From positions 1 to 40,618 of the forward strand of contig JAGWNY010000026.1 of NCBI GenBank assembly GCA_028872915.1: 40,618 bases of DNA. Reading direction: 5' to 3'. The notes beneath the pieces were generated by a model, which ran no database searches, was not told where the DNA came from, and saw only the letters and a list, made by a program, of their open reading frames with translations. Positions 10,230 through 17,073 of this stretch are shown here, piece by piece. The translations under genes were made by a program, and so were the position numbers. The DNA is from Verrucomicrobiota bacterium (GTDB lineage: Bacteria > Verrucomicrobiota > Verrucomicrobiia > Limisphaerales > UBA11358). How positions within the stretch are numbered: position 1 is the first letter of the stretch; every line of letters starts with the position of its first letter.

Positions 10230-10413
10230 GAGGTTCGCAATGCGGTGGACGATGGCCAATCGGCAAGCTGTCTGTCTGGCAACATTGCTGCCGCTTGGTC
10301 TTTGACCCAACCGCGCTCAAATCTTGAAGATTTGCCACACATTCAAGCTCATTTCTCGATGTGCGCCACATTGACAAGCGGCGGGCAAAATGGCTTATTG
10401 TGCGGCTCGCGGC

Positions 10414-10499
10414 GGTAGGTTACCCAAGTGGCCAACGGGGGCAGACTGTAAATCTGCTGGCTTACGCCTTCGATGGTTCGAATCCATCACCTACCACCA
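10414..10499 (+). tRNA. tRNA-Tyr (anticodon GTA)
   Basis: The acceptor stem GGTAGGT (10414-10420) pairs with ACCTACC (10489-10495). The anticodon stem-loop GCAGA-CTGTAAA-TCTGC places GTA at 10448-10450. A long class II variable arm (about GGCTTACGCC) follows, then a T-arm GATGG-TTCGAAT-CCATC. Discriminator A and an encoded CCA end at 10499. All arms are intact. Confidence 0.97.
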
Positions 10500-10651
10500 C
10501 CTTTTCTCGTAAAGGAAACATGCTTAAAATCCAATAAAATCAATAGTTTTATGCGTTTTAAGAATTTCAACGCTTGCGCTTCGCTGTTTTCACCTTCTCT
10601 TGCCTTCTCGCCTAGGCCAAGAAAGTTGCCGCGAGACATTCAAGCCCTCGC

Positions 10652-10982
10652 ATGAAAAATCAACCCGTGTTCAACAGCCTGCCGGCGGCATGGCGCAAAT
10701 AGGATGCGCAAAAAGCCTGTCACAACTCTCGTTACGCGGACATCATTAGGAAAACTTGATTTGCGCAGCCTCCTGGAAAGCTATGGGACAGCCAAAGGCG
10801 GTGGACGCTTCCTGGGCCAGCCCGAACAGGCCTATCTGGCCGGTTTCGGCTGAACCTATGGGACAGCCGCTTGGCCCATCACGCAAATTCTTAAACCCAT
10901 TTTTCATTTCGGCTCTGGCTTTTCAGGAAAATCCGCGCAAAACTGCGCCGGAATCAATCGCTATTGGTCAGCAATGAAATGA
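10652..10982 (+). pseudogene. Possible decayed small gene ahead of the glycosyltransferase
   Basis: An ATG at 10652 opens a frame reading MKNQPVFNSLPAAWRK, then a stop. The same frame continues DAQKACHNSRYADIIRKT. A +1 shift leads into an open stretch (LDLRSLLESYGTAKGGG...AYLAGFG), a TGA at 10851, and a further open stretch that ends in TGA at 10980-10982. That last stop overlaps the glycosyltransferase ATG (ATGA). An alternative is a 49-codon ORF from the ATG at 10704 to 10853. The 13-base word ctatgggacagcc occurs at 10781 and 10856, exactly 25 codons apart and in phase. I do not recognise the product. This may be a pseudogene or simply non-coding DNA. Confidence 0.3.
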
Positions 10983-12025
10983 TTTCATTCATCGTTCCAG
11001 CGCATAATGAGCAAGCCTGCCTGGGCCGGACGTTGCAGGCGATTCATGAGTCGGCACGTGCTGCCAACCAGCCTTATGAAATCATAGTGGCGGACGATGC
11101 CTCGATGGATGCGACGGCTGAAGTTGCCAGACAGAATAACGCTCGCGTCCTGAGTGTGAATCATCGCCAAATCGCCGCCACGCGTAATTCCGGAGCAAAG
11201 GCGGCGCGAGGTGAGCGATTGTTTTTCGTGGATGCAGACACCATTATCCATCCGCAGGTGGTGATTGCGGCTTTGCGACATCTGGACAAGGGTACGGTGG
11301 GCGGCGGCGCTCCGGCGCGATTTGACAGTGCGGCGCCATTGTATGCGCAGTTTTTATTGCTTTGGTTCGGTTGGTGGATGCGACTGGCGGGAATTGCCGG
11401 CGGCGCGTTCCAGTTCTGCACGCGCGATGCCTTTCAAGGGGTCGGCGGTTTCGATGAACGTCTATTCGGCGGAGAGGATGCGCTAATGTCGTGGGCGCTA
11501 AAGCGAGAGGGCCGGTTTGTCGTGCTTTGGCAATCGGTCGTTACTTCCGGCCGGCGGATGCAGGGTGTTCGGGGATTGCAGATGCTTGGCACTTTGGTGC
11601 GCGCCGCCTTTTTTCCAAAGACGCTGAGGCAGCAGTCATCGGTGAAAAAAATCTGGTATGACTCCAACCGGGCAGAGAACCGCAAAATCCCGGATTCATT
11701 AATCACGCAAGGAGCGAATGTTTTTCTGTCGGTGATTACCATCGTGTTGCTTACAAATCCATTTTTCAGCCTTTTTCCGCAGCTAAGAGCGCTCATTGAC
11801 CGTCCACTGGGCGGCGTTCGGTTTGCCGTCAACATCCTGCTTTGCCATCTCTTTTTGGTGCTTTGGCCGTGCGCGGGATTCCTGTTGCGCAACCTGTTTC
11901 AACAAACGCGATGGCTTGAGCGAATCAAAATAGTTGGCTTGATTGCCTTGTGCTTATGGTTTGCCTGGTCTGTAACGCGCAGGGTCATTTGGTTTTGGCC
12001 GTGGCTTTACCAAAAGGCGATATGA
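10979..12025 (+). CDS. Membrane-associated family 2 glycosyltransferase
   Basis: 348 residues from the ATG at 10979; an in-frame TTG at 10964 is a weaker alternative. The N-terminal GT-A fold has ISFIVPAHNE, 'EIIVADDASMDAT' and the DxD-like metal site FFVDADT, followed by GGFDERLFGGEDALMSWAL, where ED is the likely acceptor-side acid pair. About 100 C-terminal residues contain two or three hydrophobic segments, so the protein is anchored in the inner membrane with the catalytic domain in the cytoplasm. The sugar and acceptor cannot be predicted. Its start overlaps a possible decayed upstream frame by ATGA, and a short remnant follows four bases after its stop. Confidence 0.87.
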   Translation: MISFIVPAHNEQACLGRTLQAIHESARAANQPYEIIVADDASMDATAEVARQNNARVLSVNHRQIAATRNSGAKAARGERLFFVDADTIIHPQVVIAALRHLDKGTVGGGAPARFDSAAPLYAQFLLLWFGWWMRLAGIAGGAFQFCTRDAFQGVGGFDERLFGGEDALMSWALKREGRFVVLWQSVVTSGRRMQGVRGLQMLGTLVRAAFFPKTLRQQSSVKKIWYDSNRAENRKIPDSLITQGANVFLSVITIVLLTNPFFSLFPQLRALIDRPLGGVRFAVNILLCHLFLVLWPCAGFLLRNLFQQTRWLERIKIVGLIALCLWFAWSVTRRVIWFWPWLYQKAI

Positions 12026-12028
12026 GGC

Positions 12029-12265
12029 ATGATCACGCCCCTGGCAAAATTTATTGACTGGCATGTCCTTCAATTCGCCGCGATGCTCGCGTCTATTCGA
12101 AAATGTGCCGGGGGCGATTCCAAATTGACAGAAGCCATTGAGTTTCTCAACGGACCGGATTTCATTCCCGCCGAAAGCAACCCCGCTGAATTGGAATTCA
12201 CATCGAACTTGCAAGCTCCGGTTGTCTCCATGTTCCCTCTTTCCGCTTTCCACCATTCGGTTTGA
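12029..12265 (+). pseudogene. Possible truncated gene remnant, alpha/beta-hydrolase-like N-terminus
   Basis: A 78-codon frame starts 3 bases after the glycosyltransferase stop. It reads MITPLAKFIDWHVLQFAAMLASI...LTEAIEFLNG, then PDFIPAESNPAELEF. The amphipathic, charged first 58 residues look genuinely coding and recall N-termini of a verrucomicrobial alpha/beta-hydrolase family, from memory only. After NLQAP the sequence turns to low-quality frames and stops, with no hydrolase core. I read it as the 5' stump of a gene lost by deletion. The alternative is a genuine small protein. About 70 non-coding bases follow before the sigma factor. Confidence 0.35.
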
Positions 12266-12336
12266 ACCTCGTTCCGTCGGCTGCCACGGAGTTGAATCGA
12301 AAATAATGTGTTACCTTTTTCCGTCGGCGGGGATAT

Positions 12337-13554
12337 ATGGTTGAAATGCCGAACAACGACCCGATTCTGCTGCGGGATTACGCCGCAGGCGATTCTGACG
12401 AAGCATTTGCCGTGCTGGTCTCCCGGCATATCCATTTGGTCTATTCCGTGGCGTTGCGGCAGGCGCGCGATCCCCATCTGGCGGAGGAAATCACCCAGGT
12501 CGTCTTCATCATTCTGGCGCGCAAGGCGAAATCGCTCAACGAGAAGACCATTTTGTCGGGCTGGCTTTGCCGCGTGGCGCGATATGTCGGCGCCAGGGCA
12601 TTGCGCGCCCAATGGCGCCGGCAACAACGTGAGCACGAGGCACACATGCAAACAATTTTGAACCAGCCGGAATCCGGGACTTGGCGCCAAATCGCGCCGT
12701 TGCTGGATGCGGCCATGGAAGGCCTCGGGCGAAAAGATCACGACGCCGTGGTGCTGCGCTTTTTTGAAAACAAAAACTTTGCCGAAGTGGGCGCGGCGCT
12801 GGGCACGAGCGAGGACGCGGCGAAAATGCGCGTCAGCCGGGCGTTGGAGAAACTGCGGAACATTTTCGCCAAACGCGGCGTGGATTCGACGACGGCGGCC
12901 ATCGGTGAAAGCATTTCCGCCAATTCCATCCAAGCTGCGCCGGTGGCACTGGCAAAGACCGTGACTGCCGTTGCGCTGGCCAAAGGCGCGGCGGCCTCAA
13001 CTTCAACCCTAACCCTCATCAAAGGAGCATTGAAAATTATGGCATGGACAAAAGCGAAAACGGCAGTCGTTGCTGGCGCAGCGATTTTGCTCGCGGCGGG
13101 AACGACAACGATTGCGACAAAACAATACAGTCATCATTCGCCAAGAAAATTACCCATGACCCCGGCCAACATGGCTATATTTCAGCGCGAATCTACCAGC
13201 CTCATGAACGATGCAAAATTCGCTACATTAACCTGTTTTCTTTTTGCTCGTAGCCACCAAAATCAATTGCCCAAAAACTTCGCAGAATTAAATGCTTCCG
13301 ATGTCGGTAAAAACAACGCACAATATCAACATCTTTCAGACGCCGATTGGGAATTTACCGCCGGCGGAGACAAGGACAGCTTTGCAGATCCCAGCAGGAC
13401 TATCTATTACTATGAGAAAGAGCCAAGACAGTCCCCTGACGGAACGTTCGCCAGAGTTTATGCCACCGTTGATGGGCGAGTGTTTTTGCTCACCTCCCCA
13501 AGCGAAGATTTCACGGCGGTCGAAAAGCAACGCGGATTTTTGATTGGACGTTAG
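12337..13554 (+). CDS. Membrane-tethered ECF-type RNA polymerase sigma factor
   Basis: 405 residues, about twice the length of a usual ECF sigma factor. Residues 20-95 are region 2 (DEAFAVLVSRH, HLAEEITQVVFIILARK) and 118-180 are region 4 (KDHDAVVLRFFENKNFAEVGAALGTSEDAAKMRVSRALEKL). A linker (181-240, ending LKIMAWTKA) leads to one transmembrane helix (about 242-260, VVAGAAILLAAGTTTIA) and a tail of 145 residues, predicted outside the inner membrane. This layout is typical of Limisphaerales/Pedosphaera sigma factors and suggests a sigma factor that is itself membrane-bound, released by proteolysis or sensing through its tail. The ATG is preceded by GGCGGGG. No anti-sigma gene is adjacent; a lipoprotein gene follows at once. 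Confidence 0.9.
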   Translation: MVEMPNNDPILLRDYAAGDSDEAFAVLVSRHIHLVYSVALRQARDPHLAEEITQVVFIILARKAKSLNEKTILSGWLCRVARYVGARALRAQWRRQQREHEAHMQTILNQPESGTWRQIAPLLDAAMEGLGRKDHDAVVLRFFENKNFAEVGAALGTSEDAAKMRVSRALEKLRNIFAKRGVDSTTAAIGESISANSIQAAPVALAKTVTAVALAKGAAASTSTLTLIKGALKIMAWTKAKTAVVAGAAILLAAGTTTIATKQYSHHSPRKLPMTPANMAIFQRESTSLMNDAKFATLTCFLFARSHQNQLPKNFAELNASDVGKNNAQYQHLSDADWEFTAGGDKDSFADPSRTIYYYEKEPRQSPDGTFARVYATVDGRVFLLTSPSEDFTAVEKQRGFLIGR

Positions 13555-13563
13555 GTGCTATCC

Positions 13564-14034
13564 ATGCGTATGAAAACTGCCACATCACTCATTATTGCAG
13601 CCCTGCTGATTCCATTGTTTGCCGGTTGTTCGAAGCCGCACACCTCCGACAGTTGGTCGCCGAGTTCCACCATCATTCTTCCTCCAGACATTTCGATTGA
13701 TTCGTTGCATTCTGGCATGACGGTTCAGGATGTGATTGCGGCGCTTGGGCAGCCATCGCAAACCACCGCGGAAGGATTAGAGTTTTCAAGTGTTGGGCTT
13801 TTCATTTGCCCCGGCACCGGAGAGGTCACGCTGGTTCCACCATCTACTGGTCGCACAAAAGAGGGTATTGGCATGGGTTCCAGCCGCGTTGATATCATCA
13901 GAGCGTATGGAGAACCATCGTCTGACAAGGTTGCTGCCAAGTCTGGTTCCGAGTGGATGAGATATTCGCCGATCCACATGAGTTTTCAGTTGCGTGACGG
14001 TAAGGTGGATTGGATGGATATATCCACGAAATGA
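13564..14034 (+). CDS. Small lipoprotein with two BamE/SmpA-like repeats
   Basis: 156 residues from the ATG at 13564; an in-frame GTG at 13555 and an ATG at 13570 are alternatives. A lipoprotein signal ends LLIPLFAGC, with Cys22 as the lipidation site. The mature part has two similar motifs, GMTVQDVIAALGQPSQ and GMGSSRVDIIRAYGEPSS. These match the helix-turn 'G.s..eV...lGeP' unit of BamE/OmlA-type domains, and each is followed by strands (the last 'SFQLRDGKVDWMDIS'). The gene starts 10 bases after the sigma factor stop, so the pair is probably one transcript. A role as an envelope partner or sensor of the tethered sigma factor is inference from adjacency only. Confidence 0.75.
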   Translation: MRMKTATSLIIAALLIPLFAGCSKPHTSDSWSPSSTIILPPDISIDSLHSGMTVQDVIAALGQPSQTTAEGLEFSSVGLFICPGTGEVTLVPPSTGRTKEGIGMGSSRVDIIRAYGEPSSDKVAAKSGSEWMRYSPIHMSFQLRDGKVDWMDISTK

Positions 14035-14470
14035 CGCCGCGCTGGGGCCCCTATGAGGGTTGTCAAGTGGAGGTGCGATTATTCTTTTAAGTTTTCATAA
14101 GGGTCCGGGCGGCGAGCCGCAACGGAGCGGAGGCGAGTCCGGCGCGTCAGCGGTCAGGTTAACTTGGTTTGATGATTTCATTTTAGCTTTTTGATTTGAT
14201 TTGGTGTTCCTGACGTAGAAGGTTTTTGGGCAACAGGGCGGGCTTCGATGAGAGTGCAGGTAAATGCCCCCGTACCAGCTCCTATTCGAGCAGACCCGCA
14301 AGGGGTCGCCCCAGATGTCTTTCTCAATGGGAAGCCGCCGGGGGCACGCGCCCCATCTAACAGCCGGACGCGCTTGAGCGGTCCAACTCCAGCGCCGAGC
14401 AGCGTGCCACTCTGCGGCCAAATCACTTTGATGGTCAGGATCGGATGCAAATTGGGTTGCGGGTTGAAGG
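14035..14470 (-). other. Non-coding tail next to the IS110 remnant
   Basis: No convincing gene on either strand. Read on the minus strand it lies directly downstream of the IS110-type transposase fragment. It contains small inverted repeats, for example GTCAGG/CCTGAC around 14153 and 14210, and GACCC-GCAAG-GGGTC near 14293. IS110/IS1111 elements carry a non-coding end that encodes a bridge RNA, and this could be such an end. No boundary or core could be identified by eye. Confidence 0.35.
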
Positions 14471-14731
14471 TTAAGCGGGCACCAGCAGACCCAGGTCAGC
14501 CAGCGAACAGCGGCCGGTGCGCCAGCGCCATAAATCAGTAGCCAGTTGGCGGGCCAGGGCCACGACGGTTTTCTTTTTCAAAGCGTTGGCGGTGGTCATG
14601 CGTTGGATGAATTTAGTGCGGGCGTGCCAGAGGAGCTGATGGCGCAAGAGGCGCCAGAGCGCCTCGACCAGCAAGACGCGCACATGTTTGTTGCCATGCC
14701 GGTCAATGCTGCCCCGGCGGATTTCAGCCAT
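14471..14731 (-). pseudogene. IS110-family transposase, C-terminal fragment
   Basis: About 85 codons. The segment RRGSIDRHGNKHVRVLLVEALW and, later, KKKTVVALARQLATDLWRWRTGR match the C-terminal Transposase_20 domain of IS110-family recombinases, including the conserved GN..R..LVEA and KK.(I/V)VA.AR.L signatures. The N-terminal DEDD domain is absent: immediately upstream the frame changes to a tyrosine recombinase. The natural stop TAA is at 14471. This is a truncated, inactive copy. Confidence 0.75.
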
Positions 14732-15120
14732 GTCGTGAACGTGTGCCGCAACGAATGGAAAGAAAGTTCACTGGACTGCCGTCGGGCGTCGCGTCCTTTG
14801 CCGCCGGGTTTTGCCTCGACTTTTGGCCGCGCCTTCACTAGTCCGGCGGGCGCAAGGATTTCGTCGTGGAACTTGGTGGAGATCGTGACGGTGTGTTTTT
14901 CCGCCAGCGCCGCCACTTTTGGGAAAAGGTAGGCGTCCAGGCGGTCACTGGACGGCAGGCTTGCCAAACACTCGGCCAGCGGCTTCGCCATGTGCAACGC
15001 CAACCGCTTCCCGGTCTTGCTGGTCACAAATGGTAATCGTCGTGAGGATGTCACCGTCCGCGCAGGCCAAACATTTTTCCACTGCCTTCAATGCCCATAT
15101 ACCCATTGATCAGGATGATG
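14713..15120 (-). pseudogene. Tyrosine recombinase (phage-type integrase), truncated catalytic domain
   Basis: From about 15054 downward the frame reads FVTSKTGKRLALHMAKPLAE, then LASLPSSDRLDAYLFPK, then GGKGRDARR and ELSFHSLRHTFTTWLKSAG. These are landmarks of the catalytic domain of verrucomicrobial-type integrases, including the H-x-L-R-H box. The final GH...Y segment with the nucleophile Tyr is missing, replaced at about 14712-14716 by IS110 sequence. Upstream (15055-15120) the homology continues weakly with frame changes (GSGKMFGLR), and the N-terminal domain is not found. The copy is inactive. It lies immediately beyond the end of the CDP-sugar operon. Confidence 0.72.
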
Positions 15121-15172
15121 ACCGTTGCGGTTGCGGCGCAAGGCGCGTTAGGTCTCATCCGTGGCTAAAAAA

Positions 15173-16045
15173 TTATCCCGTCTCCGTGGCGCTTGATTGC
15201 CGCCGAAATTCCTCTTGCCAGTCAATGCCGGGCGCTTCAAGCCCGGCGGACATGTGCGTGGCGAGGGAAGGATTCGGTATCCACATCGTGTATCGCCGGC
15301 TTCCGAGAATTTCACGCCAGCAATACCTCCAGGAAAGGACCATGCTGAATGCCCAATACGGATGCGGAAGCGACCACTGCATAAATTTGAACGGATTAAA
15401 AATCCGTATTTTCGTCAGAGCCATCCACATGGCCAGGTCCGGAATGGTCTTGGCGCCAAAATGCCGATGCAGCCTCAGGAAAAGTTCGCGGATTTCCAAC
15501 AATGCCTCCCGTTTCGCCAGAAACGTATGCGTTGAGCCGAGGCAGGACTTCCAATGGATGCCCTCAAACTCCCTGACCTCCCGCCGGTGCCGGTGCAAAT
15601 CCGTGGTGTAAACGTCGGGATGATCGTAGGTCGTGGCAAAATCCGCGTCGGGATATTGCTTCAGAAAACGAATCGCACGTTCAAAACGTCCGGGCAAATG
15701 AAAATAGTCGTCCTCGACAAAATAAACAATTTCCGCGTCGGTTTGTTCCATGAGGATGCGTGCCTGCTCGTGCAACGTCGTTCCCGGCGGCACCCCGGGG
15801 TAGCGCATCAGCACCAGGTCTTCCGCCGGCCACCTCCGGGAAAAAAGCTCCTCATATTCCGGCGGACAATCGTTCAGCAACGCCCATAACTTCACCCTCA
15901 ATCCGCTCAGCGACGCCTTGAACGATTGCAGGCAAAACTCGACGAGCTTGAATTTGTCATCAGCAAAAATCGGCGGCGGGCTGGACGACATTTTCGGGTA
16001 AACCCGATACGCGACCGCCAGATCGTAAGTGAACTGCTTTGTCAT
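15173..16045 (-). CDS. Glycosyltransferase (GT-A, family 2-like), last gene of the CDP-sugar operon
   Basis: 290 residues from the ATG at 16045, four bases after the stop of the preceding gene. The N-terminus (YDLAVAYRVYPKMSS) leads into a GT-A-like core with TDAEIVYFVEDDYFHLPG, where EDD serves as the nucleotide-sugar/metal motif. Later come WKSCLGSTHTFLAKREAL and a conserved PDLAMWMALTKIRIF. No transmembrane segment is clear, so it is probably a peripheral cytoplasmic enzyme. Its place at the end of the operon suggests it transfers the CDP-activated deoxysugar made by the genes upstream, although the donor is not shown by the sequence. It ends beside a recombinase remnant. Confidence 0.72.
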   Translation of the reverse strand: MTKQFTYDLAVAYRVYPKMSSSPPPIFADDKFKLVEFCLQSFKASLSGLRVKLWALLNDCPPEYEELFSRRWPAEDLVLMRYPGVPPGTTLHEQARILMEQTDAEIVYFVEDDYFHLPGRFERAIRFLKQYPDADFATTYDHPDVYTTDLHRHRREVREFEGIHWKSCLGSTHTFLAKREALLEIRELFLRLHRHFGAKTIPDLAMWMALTKIRIFNPFKFMQWSLPHPYWAFSMVLSWRYCWREILGSRRYTMWIPNPSLATHMSAGLEAPGIDWQEEFRRQSSATETG

Positions 16046-16049
16046 ATCA

Positions 16050-17069
16050 TCAGGACCCGCGTCGCGTTCGCCGTTTTGCCGAAGCCGCGTCCCGTTCAAA
16101 AAAGCCGCGATACCATTGCCACGTTTGGGACAGGCCTTCCTCCACGCCAACCCGGCTTTTCCATCCCAACTCCTTCCGCTCCATGTCCGGCCTGTAGGGA
16201 CCGTCTGTCCTTTCTTCGGTGGCCTGGTTCAGGACGCGCGGCGTCAAATCGGGGCGGCCAGCGGCCCGGAGAAGCTTGCCGACCACGTCCAAAACGCTGG
16301 TCTGGCGGCCGGTGGCGATACGGAACAATCGGGTGTTCGATGGCGGCCCATGGAGCCGCCCGCCAATGGCCAGATACGCCGCCACCGCGTCATCAATATA
16401 AACATAATCCCGCGCGAACGACCCATCGCTGCGAATCACCGGCCGCTCGCCGCGGGCAATGGCACGAATGACGCCGGGGATGAGGCGCGACCAATTGAAA
16501 TCGCCGCCGCCATAAATGTTATCCGAGCGAGCCACCGCCACCGGAACGCGAAAGGTGTCCCGGTAGCCGCGCGCGGCCAGTTCCGCTGCGGCCTTCGAGA
16601 CCATGTAAGGATGGTATGCGCGTTCGGCAGCCGGCAAAAAACAGGCTTCAACCTCCTTGCTCGACGCCAGAACGGCGCGGACGGGCTGCGGCGCAAGCCG
16701 GCACGCCTCAAGCACCGTATAAGCCCCGCGGATATTCGTTTCAAAAACCCGGTAGGGCGATATTCCCGCGCCAGTGTTGATGTTGGTGGCGGCGAGATGA
16801 AAGACCGTGTCAATGCACAAATCAGCGACCAGCCGCGACATTTCCCGGATGGAAACGATGCTTCCCCGCACAAATTTTACTTGAGCGGGAACGGGCATCT
16901 GATGGCGTCGCGAAGGTCGCGCCGCGACGGGTGATTTGGGGCCGGTCAAGCCGCACACTGCGGCGCCCCTGGCGACAAGCGCCTTGACCAGCCAACCACC
17001 AACGAAACCGTCCGCGCCGGTTACCAAAACCCTGCGAGCTTTCCAATCGAACGGTTCTGCGGAATTCAC
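16050..17069 (-). CDS. NAD(P)-dependent sugar epimerase/dehydratase, RfbG paralogue with altered active site
   Basis: 339 residues from a GTG at 17069, four bases after the methyltransferase stop. An extended SDR Rossmann fold is shown by TGADGFVGG (18-25) and Y155-MVS-K159. It shares with RfbG two genes upstream the unusual block NIYGGGD-NWSR-IP...PVIRSDG...RDY-Y-D, so the two are paralogues. Where RfbG has SSDK (the Asp-Lys of the dehydratase active site), this protein has SSKE (136-139), so 4,6-dehydratase activity is doubtful. A 4-keto reductase or epimerase step on the CDP-4-keto sugar is the likeliest role (inference). The GTG start is supported by the clean distance to the previous stop. 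Confidence 0.8.
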   Translation of the reverse strand: MNSAEPFDWKARRVLVTGADGFVGGWLVKALVARGAAVCGLTGPKSPVAARPSRRHQMPVPAQVKFVRGSIVSIREMSRLVADLCIDTVFHLAATNINTGAGISPYRVFETNIRGAYTVLEACRLAPQPVRAVLASSKEVEACFLPAAERAYHPYMVSKAAAELAARGYRDTFRVPVAVARSDNIYGGGDFNWSRLIPGVIRAIARGERPVIRSDGSFARDYVYIDDAVAAYLAIGGRLHGPPSNTRLFRIATGRQTSVLDVVGKLLRAAGRPDLTPRVLNQATEERTDGPYRPDMERKELGWKSRVGVEEGLSQTWQWYRGFFERDAASAKRRTRRGS

Positions 17070-17073
17070 GGAA

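Noticed and set aside
14095-14541. Frames in the spacer beside the IS110 remnant on both strands
   Set aside because: Composition is unlike protein (runs of Pro, Arg, Ser), and the strands conflict; better explained as a non-coding element end.
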